Position numbers and translations under genes: made by a program. This document shows positions 8,782 through 17,421 of a DNA stretch of 64,000 bases, piece by piece; the first letter of the stretch is position 1, and each line of letters begins with the position of its first letter. The notes under the pieces were generated by a model. That model did not search any database. It saw only the letters and a list, made by a program, of their open reading frames with translations, and was not told the origin of the DNA. Origin of the DNA: Saccharicrinis sp963677345 (GTDB lineage Bacteria; Bacteroidota; Bacteroidia; Bacteroidales; Marinilabiliaceae); contig CAXXLC010000018.1 of NCBI GenBank assembly GCA_963677345.2, positions 1 through 64,000 on the forward strand, written 5' to 3'.

Positions 8782-8804
8782 TGGGGCTTAAAAAAGACCC
8801 CACC
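8782..8804. terminator. short G/C hairpin between convergent genes
   Basis: GTGGGG (8782-8787) pairs with CCCCAC (8799-8804) around an A-rich loop; read on the minus strand the loop supplies a T run. It lies between the ends of the acyltransferase gene and arsC and may stop transcription from either side. Confidence 0.5.
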
Positions 8805-8814
8805 AAATATTGAA

Positions 8815-9159
8815 TTATAAAATTGTATCAATGTTTTCTACCGGCCTTCCAATAACTGCTTTTGCTCCATTGATGATAATAGGGCGTTCTATTAGTTTAG
8901 GATTTTCAGCCATAGCCTGAATTAATTCTTCTTCAGAAAGATCTTTTCCTTTAAGTTCTTTTTTGTAATAATCTTCATTTTTTCGAATCAACTCACTAGC
9001 CTTCATTCCTAACTTCTTTAAAATCTGACTAATTTCTTCAAAATTTAAAGGAGTATCAAGGTATTTAACAACCATGGGTGTAATACCTTTTTCATCTTTT
9101 AAATATTCTAAACCCTGACGACTTTTTGAACATCGGGGATTGTGTAAATACATAATCAT
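8815..9159 (-). CDS. arsC: ArsC-family reductase (arsenate reductase, glutaredoxin-type)
   Basis: A 114-residue thioredoxin-fold protein of the ArsC/Spx/YffB superfamily. NPRCSKSRQGLEYL near the N-terminus holds the single catalytic cysteine (Cys10) and basic residues of the C-x-x-x-R type site. ELIRKNEDYYKKELKGKDLS and the C-terminal RPIIINGAKAVIGRPVENI are family blocks, including the Arg that binds arsenate. No ars operon partners (arsR, arsB, acr3) are adjacent, so a general thiol-reductase or YffB-like role is possible. Next on the strand upstream is prfB, 60 bases away. Confidence 0.85.
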   Translation of the reverse strand: MIMYLHNPRCSKSRQGLEYLKDEKGITPMVVKYLDTPLNFEEISQILKKLGMKASELIRKNEDYYKKELKGKDLSEEELIQAMAENPKLIERPIIINGAKAVIGRPVENIDTIL

Positions 9160-9219
9160 AGCAATGTGTTTTTTATAATTCGTCTTTTATTAAAGTTATC
9201 TTATTTCTGAAAAATAATT

Positions 9220-10318
9220 TTAATTCTCTTCAGATCCACCAAATTCCATTAAATAAGCTTTGATGAAATCATCAATTTCACCATCCATTACGGCCTGAAC
9301 GTTTGACGTTTCGCAATTGGTTCTTATATCTTTAACCATTTTATATGGTTGGAATACATAAGAACGAATCTGAGAACCCCATTCTATTTTCTTTTTATTG
9401 CTTTCAATCTTATTTTGCTCCTCCATTCGTTTACGAAGTTCCAATTCATAAAGTTGAGACTTTAAAAGGCGCATTGCATTTTCTTTATTTCCAAGCTGTG
9501 ATCTTGATTCGGTATTTTCAATCATGATGCCTGTTGGAGCATGGCGTAAACGGACTCCTGTTTCAACTTTGTTTACATTTTGCCCACCTGCACCGCCAGA
9601 TCGGAATGTTTCCCAGGTAATATCACTCGGATTAATATCTATTTCGATGGTATCGTCAATTAATGGAGTAACAAAAACCGATGTAAAAGATGTCATTCGT
9701 TTATTGGCAGCATTAAAAGGCGACAAACGAACCAAACGATGAACCCCGTTTTCACTTTTTAGATAGCCATAGGCAAATTCTCCTTCAAACTGAAGAGTGA
9801 CAGTTTTGATACCAGCGTCATCGCCGGGTTGGTAGTTAACTTCCTTGACTTTATATTTATGCTGCTCGCCCCAACGGATATACATACGCATCAACATTTC
9901 AGCCCAATCCTGACTTTCTGTACCTCCAGCTCCTGCATTAATTTTTAAAACGGCACCCAATTTATCCTCTTCTCTCCTTAGCATATTTCTTAGCTCAAGA
10001 GCTTCTATTTTATTTTGCGTAATGATAAATTGGTCATCAATATCTTCTTGCGAAGCCTCACCTTCTTTTAAAAAGTCAAAAAGAACGTTAAAATCCTCAA
10101 TCAGGTTTTCTATCTCCTCGTAGTCATTTACCCAGGCCTTCAACTCACGAAGTTGTCTCATGTGTATTTCTGCAGCCTTTGCGTCATCCCAAAAGTCTGG
10201 AGCCTGCGAACGCATTTCTTCTTCCTCTATTTCAATTTTTTTACGGTCAATGTCAAAGATACCTCCTTAACGCCAGCTGACGTCCCGCTAATTCTTTTAG
10301 CTGTTCTATAGTTGTCAT
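9220..10318 (-). CDS. prfB: peptide chain release factor 2, programmed +1 frameshift
   Basis: RF2 releases peptides at UGA and UAA codons. The start is the ATG at 10316-10318; 21 codons later an in-frame TGA (10253-10255) interrupts the gene in the context AGGAGGTATCTTTGAC. This is the classic RF2 autoregulatory site: an internal Shine-Dalgarno-like AGGAGG, a CTT slippery codon and TGA followed by C. Skipping one T joins the second frame (D-I-D-R-K-K...), giving about 365 residues. Diagnostic RF2 elements are the tripeptide SPF in RLVRLSPFNAA (UGA recognition) and GGQ in SGGAGGQNVNKVETG (peptidyl-tRNA hydrolysis). Frameshifting keeps RF2 level tied to its own activity. Confidence 0.97.
10253..10268 (-). 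promoter_or_regulatory. RF2 programmed frameshift site
   Basis: On the minus strand the sequence reads AGGAGGTATCTTTGAC: an AGGAGG spacer element, CTT at codon 21 and the TGA stop at codon 22. In the RF2 family, low RF2 lets the ribosome shift +1 on CTT-T. Genes of this phylum rarely depend on Shine-Dalgarno sequences for initiation, so the retained AGGAGG here marks a functional frameshift stimulator. Confidence 0.95.
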
Positions 10319-10363
10319 AAAAATTTAATTTTTGGCAAATTTAATGTTTAAATATTTAGCGGG

Positions 10364-11818
10364 CTAATGTCTGGAGCCTTTTGATGATATTTTGTTGCAA
10401 TATAAACTCATGTATTTTACCGATTTAAAATGACCCAATTGACCGGCCTGATCCCAATCGTGACAGCTTTTTTCTTTCATTCCAAGGTTAAAATACGCTA
10501 AGCCCCTGTTAAATAATGCATGTGTATCCTGGGGATCTATTTTTAAAGCTCTGTCAAAATCAGATATTGCTTCGAGGTAATCCTCCAATTGAATTTTTAG
10601 TGTTCCCCTGATAGAATATGCTCCCGGTAGTTTTTGGTTTAAACTAATGGCTTTATTTATGTCTTCAAGGGCAAGTGTATCGTTATTTAAAAACTGTTGT
10701 AAAAGTCGGCTTCTTTCGTAATATCCATTGGCATATAAGGGGCAACATTGTATCGATTTGTTATAGCACTTTAATGCTGTGTTTATATCTTTTCTTAGTT
10801 CCACGGCGAGTAATCCAAAATCAACCAATGACGGGGAATAAGCATCGTATTTTTCAATACTCGAAATAAGTTTTACAAAAGCCTGATCCTTTTTGTTCTC
10901 TCTCATAAGGCTTTCTGCCTCAAAATAGTCTATTAAAAAGTGATTTGGATTTAGCGATTTAGCCTTCATTATGTCAGCTCTCATCCCAACATAGTTTTCA
11001 TACCTACGACGGGTTTCTCCTCTAAAAATATATGCAATGGTGTTTTCAGGCTGATTTCTTATTTCTAAACTAAAGCTTTTAGCTGCTTCTATCCATTTCT
11101 CATCTAAATATTGAATGATTCCTTCGTGCATATATGGAGTCAGGTCTGATGAGTGATCTTGATATACTGATTTTTCCCAATGGTTATACGAATGGTTTGT
11201 CCAAAGTGAGTCATTTAAAATTTGAGTGCTCATATAATACCGGGTACCAGATTGTCTTAAATAACCGGCTATGCCGACTAAGTCACCTTGGTTGTTGATT
11301 ACCGGAGAGCCTATGGACATCCGATCGTAATTAGAATTGACAAATATCACTCTATCTAAATAGGGAGCTTGAAATATTTTTAAAATATTTCCCAGCGAAA
11401 CGCCTTCTTCTGTTTCATTGGGGTGGGATAATATCAGGACTTCGCTTTGGTTGCGTTCTGTATTCTGTGAAGGAATGATATAATCAAAACCTTTTCCCCG
11501 GTGATCTTTAACTTTTATCAATGCTAAGTTAGCCATTTTATGGGTGGAAAGGATTCTGTCAAGACTGTATATTCTTCCATTTTTTAGTGTAATGATTACA
11601 GAATCGGCTTTTAAAAATATTTTTGACGGAACTACAGCAATTCCATCCGGATTGATAAAGAATCCTGAAGTAGTGTAGTTTAATGAGCCATCTTTAGTAT
11701 AGGATGAAATTGAGAAGACTGCTTTTTCGTATTTGTTGATTTTATCTAAAACACTTTGTGCATTGAGTAAAGTGTTAGATAAAAGTATTACAGTTATAAA
11801 ATAAAATAATCTTCTCAT
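10364..11818 (-). CDS. secreted protein: catalytically dead trypsin-like (HtrA-fold) domain plus TPR repeats
   Basis: A 484-residue protein with a signal peptide (ends about residue 20, LLNAQ). Residues ~25-205 align by pattern to an HtrA/trypsin-type domain, but all three catalytic positions look lost: the usual TNNHV region reads AVVPSK (61-66), the D-L-A-L-I-K position is NLALIKV (Asn97), and the GNSGGP block is MSIGSPV, with Ile169 in place of the nucleophilic Ser. Residues ~220-470 hold TPR motifs such as PGAYSIRGTLKIQLEDYLEA and THALFNRGLAYFNLGM. It therefore probably works as a scaffold or binding protein in the envelope. The gene follows mreB after a terminator and a long palindrome. 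Confidence 0.8.
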   Translation of the reverse strand: MRRLFYFITVILLSNTLLNAQSVLDKINKYEKAVFSISSYTKDGSLNYTTSGFFINPDGIAVVPSKIFLKADSVIITLKNGRIYSLDRILSTHKMANLALIKVKDHRGKGFDYIIPSQNTERNQSEVLILSHPNETEEGVSLGNILKIFQAPYLDRVIFVNSNYDRMSIGSPVINNQGDLVGIAGYLRQSGTRYYMSTQILNDSLWTNHSYNHWEKSVYQDHSSDLTPYMHEGIIQYLDEKWIEAAKSFSLEIRNQPENTIAYIFRGETRRRYENYVGMRADIMKAKSLNPNHFLIDYFEAESLMRENKKDQAFVKLISSIEKYDAYSPSLVDFGLLAVELRKDINTALKCYNKSIQCCPLYANGYYERSRLLQQFLNNDTLALEDINKAISLNQKLPGAYSIRGTLKIQLEDYLEAISDFDRALKIDPQDTHALFNRGLAYFNLGMKEKSCHDWDQAGQLGHFKSVKYMSLYCNKISSKGSRH

Positions 11819-11835
11819 TGATACAGTTATAGACT

Positions 11836-12014
11836 TAGCCTGAACTATTCATAAATTATTCTACTGCAAGCATCAAAATCTTTGATAAAAAGCAAATGCT
11901 CGATTTTAAGTTTTCAAAATAGTTCACTATTCCTGCAAACTGAAAATCTTCACTTCACTTTTTCTCTTTGCTTTTGATGCTCTCATAACGAAAATTCATG
12001 AATACATCAGGCTA
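11836..12014. repeat. ~179-bp imperfect palindrome behind mreB
   Basis: The outer arms TAGCCTGA (11836-11843) and TCAGGCTA (12007-12014) are exact inverses, and matching continues inward: TATTCAT against ATGAATA, AGCATCAAAA against TTTTGATGCT, GATTTTAAGTTTT against AAACTGAAAATC, to a perfect core AATAG-TTCA-CTATT around 11934. The arms are imperfect but aligned nearly without gaps. No ORF is inside. As RNA it would form one very long hairpin; as DNA it resembles a small non-autonomous (MITE- or REP-like) element. Confidence 0.85.
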
Positions 12015-12151
12015 GATTCAAAAATAGAAAAAAAACAAAACTGTTCCTAAATATGATAAACTACTTATAAAAATACTTTGGTTTAGAAAATTATATTTGA
12101 GGCAATACTTAATGGAGAAAAAACCGAATGGTTGAGTAGCTGAAAATAAAA

Positions 12152-12171
12152 CGGCCGGATCATTCCGGCCG
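12152..12171 (-). terminator. strong terminator after mreB
   Basis: CGGCCGGA (12152-12159) and TCCGGCCG (12164-12171) form a perfect 8-bp G/C stem with a 4-base loop; read in the direction of mreB it is followed by a TTTTATTTT run. It lies 20 bases after the mreB stop. Confidence 0.9.
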
Positions 12172-12191
12172 CTTTGTTTCAAGGAATATTT

Positions 12192-13214
12192 TTATCTCAT
12201 CAAGAATGAGAATTTATGTCTGTTCTTTAAAGCAATTCCTGTTCCTCTTGCTACTGCATGAAGTGGATTTTCAGCAATATGAAAAGGAATATTAATCTTA
12301 TCTGTTAATCTTTTGTCAAGACCTCTTAATAAAGCTCCACCACCTGCTAAATAAATACCATTGTTAACAATATCAGCGTATAACTCAGGAGGTGTTTGTT
12401 CCAGAGCGCTCAGGATTGCAGTTTCTATTTTAGAAATTGATTTTTCAAGACAATGAGAAATCTCCTGGTAAGAAACCGGTACTTCAATAGGTAATGCAGT
12501 CATCTGATTAGGTCCCTGAACGATATAGTCGTTTGGAGGTGTTTCTAATTCTGGTAATGCAGAACCTACATGGATTTTAATTTCTTCTGCAGTTCTTTCT
12601 CCCACCTTAATATTATGTTGGCGGCGCATATACTCCATGATGTCGGCTGTTAAGTCGTCACCGGCAATACGAATTGATTTATTTGTTACAATACCACCTA
12701 AAGAAATAACTGCGATTTCAGTAGTACCTCCACCTATATCAACCACCATATTTCCTTGAGGAGCTTCAACATCTAAACCAATACCAAGAGCCGCAGCCAT
12801 TGGTTCATAAATCATATATACTTCACGTCCCCCGGCATGCTCCCCAGAGTCACGCACGGCTCTTATTTCCACCTCTGTACTTCCTGAAGGAATACAAATA
12901 ACGATTGTTAATGAAGGTGTAAATAGTTTTGAGTTGGTGTTAATCATTTTGATCATTCCTCTAATCATCTGCTCCGCAGCGTTAAAGTCTGCAATTACAC
13001 CATCTCTAAGAGGTCTGATAGTATATATATTATCATGTGTTTTACCGTGCATTTGACGGGCTTTCTCACCGATAGCCATCAGTTTGTCAGTGCGTCGGTC
13101 TAATGCAACTATTGAAGGTTCGTCAACAACAATTTTATCATTATGAATGATGATTGTGTTTGCCGTACCAAGGTCAATAGCAATATCTTGAGATAAGAAT
13201 GAAAAAAATCCCAT
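12192..13214 (-). CDS. mreB: rod shape-determining protein MreB
   Basis: A 340-residue bacterial actin that forms membrane-bound filaments guiding lateral cell-wall synthesis. Actin-fold nucleotide motifs are present in order: phosphate-1 DLGTANTIIIHND (~11-23), phosphate-2 VDIGGGTTEIAVISLGG (~160), and adenosine-binding YLAGGGALLRGLDKRL (~285). The N-terminal FSFLSQDIAI is typical. Only 12 bases separate it from purH upstream, so the two are likely co-transcribed. In many Bacteroidota mreB is followed by mreC, mreD, a PBP2 gene and rodA; here a strong terminator follows and none of those genes is adjacent. Confidence 0.97.
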   Translation of the reverse strand: MGFFSFLSQDIAIDLGTANTIIIHNDKIVVDEPSIVALDRRTDKLMAIGEKARQMHGKTHDNIYTIRPLRDGVIADFNAAEQMIRGMIKMINTNSKLFTPSLTIVICIPSGSTEVEIRAVRDSGEHAGGREVYMIYEPMAAALGIGLDVEAPQGNMVVDIGGGTTEIAVISLGGIVTNKSIRIAGDDLTADIMEYMRRQHNIKVGERTAEEIKIHVGSALPELETPPNDYIVQGPNQMTALPIEVPVSYQEISHCLEKSISKIETAILSALEQTPPELYADIVNNGIYLAGGGALLRGLDKRLTDKINIPFHIAENPLHAVARGTGIALKNRHKFSFLMR

Positions 13215-13226
13215 AAGGTTCGGGTT

Positions 13227-14816
13227 TTAATGTTTAAAATGACGTTTTCCAGTAAATAACATAGCTATTCCAAATTCATTACAAGCTTCAATTACTTCTT
13301 CGTCACGAATACTTCCTCCTGGCTCTACGATGTATTTTACATTATACTCGTTTGCAGCTTCAATACTATCACGGAATGGGAAGAATGCGTCAGAAATAAC
13401 TACTGAATTTTCAATTTTAACGCCTTCTTTCAAATCGAAACGAGGCATTGTTAAATGGCGTAAGCTATCTAAACGGTTTGGCTGTCCCATACCTGCTCCT
13501 GTTAACCAGAATGAACCATCTTCATTTTCAGTAACAATAGCGATAGCATTACTTTTTAAATGTTTACATGCTGTAATACCAAACTTAGCCAATTCCATTT
13601 TAGTGGCATCAAATTCTAGTTTAGTAACATTTTTAAATTCTGTATCAACACCTTCATCCTCGTCTTGTACAAGAATACCGCCACTAACTGAGCGAATTAA
13701 TTTTTCACCAGTTATCTCATTCTTAATAGGTGTTTCTAATAAGCGTAAGTTCTTTTTCTTTTCAAAAATTTCCAGGGCTTCCGTGGTAAACTCTGGAGCA
13801 ATTATGATTTCTACAAATCGCTTTGCAAACCATTGGGCAATGTTTCCTGTTACAGTTCCTGTAAAACAGATAATGCCACCAAAAGCACTGATTGGATCTC
13901 CAGCCCATGCTAATTCTAATGATTTCATGATGTTATCAGTAACCGCTAAACCACAAGGGTTTAGATGTTTGATTACAGCTACGGCTTGTTTATTTTCAAT
14001 ATGTGTTACTGAATGGAATGCATCACTTGCTGCCTTCCATGCTGCATCAGCATCAAGCATATTGTTATATGAAAGAGCTTTTCCTTGTAATACTTTAGCA
14101 TTAGCTAAAGATGCTCCTTCTTTGATGTTGTTGTATTTGTAAACGGTTGCTTTCTGATGAGGGTTTTCGCCATAGCGAAGAACTTCACCATTGTTTAAGC
14201 TGATTCTTTCAATATCGTCAGCTCCAGGGTTGAAATAGTTAAAGATGGCTGAATCGTAATGGGAAGAAACGGCAAATGCAGATGCTGCAAACTTCTTTCT
14301 TTCGTCTATAGTTGTAACGCCTTCAAATTCAACTAAAATTTTTAGTAAATCCTGGTATTGATCCTGTGATGGAACGATCACAACATCTTTGTAATTTTTA
14401 GCAGCAGCTCTAATTAAAGATATACCACCTATGTCAATTTTTTCAATAATATCTTGTTCTGATGCGCCTGATGCTACTGTAGCTTCAAAGGGGTATAAAT
14501 CTACAATTACTAAATCTAATTCAGGAATTTCAAATTCGTTAAGTTGCTCTTTGTCTGAGTCGTTGTCTCTTCTTGATAAAATACCACCAAAAACCTTTGG
14601 GTGAAGTGTTTTTACTCTACCGCCTAATATCGATGGGTATCCAGTGATGTCTTCAACTGCAGTAACCTTAATTCCCAGATCCTCAATAAAAGTTTTTGTT
14701 CCTCCGGTACTATAAAGTTGAACACCTTGCTTATCTAACGTCTTTATGATCTCATCCAATCCATCTTTATGGAATACCGAAATAAGAGCGGATTTAATTT
14801 TTTTAGAGCTACTCAT
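13227..14816 (-). CDS. purH: bifunctional AICAR transformylase / IMP cyclohydrolase
   Basis: A 529-residue enzyme for the last two steps of IMP synthesis. The N-terminal MGS-like cyclohydrolase domain (~1-150) carries LYSTGGTKTFIEDLGIKV and GGRVKTLHPKVFGGILSRR. The C-terminal transformylase domain carries VIKHLNPCGLAV (K-H-x-N-P-C-G catalytic motif), the AWAGDPISAFGGIICF block, and the final DSIEAANEYNVKYIVEPGGS and RDEEVIEAC region. It is complete and ends just before mreB; the purH-mreB neighbourhood is commonly seen in this phylum. Confidence 0.97.
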   Translation of the reverse strand: MSSSKKIKSALISVFHKDGLDEIIKTLDKQGVQLYSTGGTKTFIEDLGIKVTAVEDITGYPSILGGRVKTLHPKVFGGILSRRDNDSDKEQLNEFEIPELDLVIVDLYPFEATVASGASEQDIIEKIDIGGISLIRAAAKNYKDVVIVPSQDQYQDLLKILVEFEGVTTIDERKKFAASAFAVSSHYDSAIFNYFNPGADDIERISLNNGEVLRYGENPHQKATVYKYNNIKEGASLANAKVLQGKALSYNNMLDADAAWKAASDAFHSVTHIENKQAVAVIKHLNPCGLAVTDNIMKSLELAWAGDPISAFGGIICFTGTVTGNIAQWFAKRFVEIIIAPEFTTEALEIFEKKKNLRLLETPIKNEITGEKLIRSVSGGILVQDEDEGVDTEFKNVTKLEFDATKMELAKFGITACKHLKSNAIAIVTENEDGSFWLTGAGMGQPNRLDSLRHLTMPRFDLKEGVKIENSVVISDAFFPFRDSIEAANEYNVKYIVEPGGSIRDEEVIEACNEFGIAMLFTGKRHFKH

Positions 14817-15056
14817 TTTAATTTAATTATGCATGTAATGTTAAATGATTAAATCGCAGTTCCCGCAATTTATTATAAAAAATCATAGGTTTTTATGCTT
14901 TGACTAATAAATTTTTACACGAAAATTCTGGACTTGGCGCAAAATTAAGAAAATAAGCACATTTATCAAGGTGGTATGTGAATTTATTCATAGTTTTATA
15001 AGTGTTATAAAAATTAGTATAAGATATATAATACTCAAATATTTATTTCTGTTTTC

Positions 15057-16310
15057 ATGATTCTTTATGTTAAATTTTTAAAGGAGAGTGTTTTGTTTGC
15101 TTTTGGTGCGTTAAAGGCAAATAAACTTCGTACAATATTAACTTTGAGTGGAGTAATGATTGGTATCTTTTCAATAATTACGGTGTTTACTCTAATTGAT
15201 TTTCTAGAGTCAAAAATCAGAAATAGCATTCAATCTCTCGGTGAGGATGTGATTTATGTTCAAAAATGGCCATGGACCCAACCTGAAGGTGAAACAGAAT
15301 ATCCTTGGTGGAAATATTTAAACAGACCTGTGCCTTCATTGAATGAACAGAAGTCTATTGAAAAAAGATCTCAGCTGGCTGATGCTTCTACTTTTTGTAT
15401 TGCAGCCAGTAAAACAGTGGTTTATGAAAGTAATTCGTATGAAAATGTGCAGGTTTTTGGTGTGAGTGCAAGTTTTGATAAAAATTGGAATTTTAAGGTT
15501 GAGGAAGGTCGTTATTTTTCTCCATTTGAATCAAATAATGGCACTAACGTTGTTATGTTGGGCAATGATATTGCTAAAGAATTGTTTCAGGGTGAATCCG
15601 TTGTTGGTAAGAGAGTTAAGTTGATGGGACGGAAATTGACTGTGATTGGTGTTCTTCTCAAAGAGGGAGATGATATGTTCGGGAATAGTTTAGATAAAAA
15701 CATAATTATCCCAATCAATTATGCTAAAGGCTTATTTAATATTCGTAGTGATCGTGTTGATCCTTTTATTATTGTCAAGGCAAAACAAGGTGTTAGTGTA
15801 GATGATTTAAAAGGCGAATTGGAAGGGATATTAAGGTCGGAACGTAAAATTAAGCCCAGAGAAGAAAATACCTTTGCTTTAAATCAGATTGGTTTGGTTC
15901 AAAAACAGTTTGATGGATTATTTGGTGTAATAGATTTGGCTGGTTGGATAATTGGTGGTTTTTCTATTTTGGTAGGAGGCTTTGGTATTGCAAATATTAT
16001 GTTTGTCTCAGTAAAGGAAAGAACCCGAATTATTGGAATACAAAAAGCTTTAGGTGCTAAGCGAAAGTTTATATTGATGCAATTCTTATTTGAGAGTGTG
16101 TTTTTGAGTTTGATGGGAGGAATGGCAGGATTGGTAATTATATTTTTATCGACTCTGGTTGCAAACGGGGTGATGAATCTGGGTGTTCAACTTACTTTGG
16201 GAAATATAATAAGAGGAGTGTTAATATCTGTTTTGTTAGGTATGCTTAGTGGTTTTATACCTTCAAATAGTGCAAGTAAATTAGATCCTGTTGTTGCAAT
16301 AAACAATTAA
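15057..16310 (+). CDS. ABC transporter permease, MacB/FtsX type
   Basis: A 417-residue membrane protein with the MacB architecture: N-terminal helix (LRTILTLSGVMIGIFSIITVF), a periplasmic MacB_PCD domain (~50-270), and three C-terminal helices of the FtsX domain (IGGFSILVGGFGIANIMFVS, FLFESVFLSLMGGMAGL, VLLGMLSGFIPSNSASKLDP). Such permeases work with a separate or fused ATPase in tripartite export or lipoprotein-type mechanotransmission. No ATPase or membrane-fusion gene is next to it, so its partner is elsewhere. It is followed by a terminator; substrate unknown. Confidence 0.9.
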   Translation: MILYVKFLKESVLFAFGALKANKLRTILTLSGVMIGIFSIITVFTLIDFLESKIRNSIQSLGEDVIYVQKWPWTQPEGETEYPWWKYLNRPVPSLNEQKSIEKRSQLADASTFCIAASKTVVYESNSYENVQVFGVSASFDKNWNFKVEEGRYFSPFESNNGTNVVMLGNDIAKELFQGESVVGKRVKLMGRKLTVIGVLLKEGDDMFGNSLDKNIIIPINYAKGLFNIRSDRVDPFIIVKAKQGVSVDDLKGELEGILRSERKIKPREENTFALNQIGLVQKQFDGLFGVIDLAGWIIGGFSILVGGFGIANIMFVSVKERTRIIGIQKALGAKRKFILMQFLFESVFLSLMGGMAGLVIIFLSTLVANGVMNLGVQLTLGNIIRGVLISVLLGMLSGFIPSNSASKLDPVVAINN

Positions 16311-16386
16311 ACCCGCATACATTTAAAAATCTATGGCGCTCTGAGATGGTTTCTCAACCTGGTGTTTTAATATTGCGGGGTAAAAA

Positions 16387-16423
16387 AAGCTGCTCCGGTA
16401 TTGGAACAGCTTATATTTTTTTT
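16387..16423 (+). terminator. terminator after the ABC permease, possibly bidirectional
   Basis: AAGCTG (16387-16392) pairs with CAGCTT (16407-16412), with CC/GG pairing further in, followed by a long T run on the plus strand and preceded by an A run that serves the minus strand. It lies between the convergent permease and pfkA genes. Confidence 0.75.
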
Positions 16424-16435
16424 GATCTTATTTAT

Positions 16436-17419
16436 TTAGATTGACAATATTTCTGTCAGTTCTAAAAGAGTAGGGTTTAATTTTTTCTTATGTTTTAGAG
16501 CTTGATTAAACGGTACATGTACAACTTCCTTGTTGACCAGTCCTAGCATAATGCTTTTTTGATCATCTATCAATGCTTCTACGGCAGAAACACCTAATCT
16601 ACTTGCAGTAACTCTGTCAAAGGCAGATGGTGAACCTCCTCTTTGGATATGTCCCAGAATGGTCACTCTTGTATCATAATCCGGGTATTCTTTAGAAACT
16701 CTCTCAGCAACCTGAATTGCTCCTCCACTAATTTTTTCTCCTTCAGCAACTAAAACAATACTGCTGTTTTTATCTTTTCTCATTCCTTTTTCAAGGAATT
16801 TGTTTAGCTGTTTAAAATCAGTGTCTATTTCAGGAACCATAATAGCTTCAGCTCCGGATGCAATACCACTTCGTAAAGCTAAGAAACCTGCATCACGTCC
16901 CATTACCTCAATAAAGAATAAACGGCTGTGGGCACTAGCTGTGTCTCTGATTTTATCAACAGCCTGAACTACAGTATTTAATGCGGTGTCGTAGCCTATG
17001 GTATAATCCGTTCCGAAAAGATCGTTATCGATAGTACCTGGAACTCCAACAATGGGGAAATTGTGTTCTTGTCCAAATAAACGAGCACCGGTAAAAGTGC
17101 CGTCTCCACCAATAACAACTAAGGCATCAATACCATGCTTTTTTATGGTTTCATAGGCTTTTGCTCTGCCTTCAACCGTTCTGAAGCTTTGGCTTCGGGC
17201 TGATTTTAGTATAGTTCCTCCCTGGTGAATAATATTACTCACCGACTTAGAAGTCATTGGTTCTATGTAGTCATGAATTAAACCATGATACCCTTGTTTA
17301 ATTCCAACTACTTTTAATTTATGGTAAATTGCAGCTCTGACTACTGCTCTGATTGCAGCGTTCATTCCTGGAGCATCCCCACCTGATGTTAGTACGCCTA
17401 TTTTTTTTAATTGTCCCAT
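16436..17419 (-). CDS. pfkA: ATP-dependent 6-phosphofructokinase
   Basis: A 327-residue glycolytic enzyme phosphorylating fructose 6-phosphate. Motifs: IGVLTSGGDAPGMNAAIRAV (nucleotide-binding start), IGGDGTFTGA, the catalytic PGTIDNDL (T-I-D-N-D), GYDTALNTVVQAVDKIRDTA and FIEVMGRDAGFLAL. The G-G-D-G context indicates the ATP-dependent rather than PPi-dependent type. A longer frame reaches 17500 but overlaps ispH, so the start MGQLKKIGVL at 17419 is chosen. It begins two bases after the ispH stop, so the genes are very probably co-transcribed. Confidence 0.96.
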   Translation of the reverse strand: MGQLKKIGVLTSGGDAPGMNAAIRAVVRAAIYHKLKVVGIKQGYHGLIHDYIEPMTSKSVSNIIHQGGTILKSARSQSFRTVEGRAKAYETIKKHGIDALVVIGGDGTFTGARLFGQEHNFPIVGVPGTIDNDLFGTDYTIGYDTALNTVVQAVDKIRDTASAHSRLFFIEVMGRDAGFLALRSGIASGAEAIMVPEIDTDFKQLNKFLEKGMRKDKNSSIVLVAEGEKISGGAIQVAERVSKEYPDYDTRVTILGHIQRGGSPSAFDRVTASRLGVSAVEALIDDQKSIMLGLVNKEVVHVPFNQALKHKKKLNPTLLELTEILSI

Positions 17420-17421
17420 AT

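Noticed and set aside
13330..14142. Long plus-strand ORF opposite purH
   Set aside because: Shadow of the strongly conserved purH gene; its translation has no family features.
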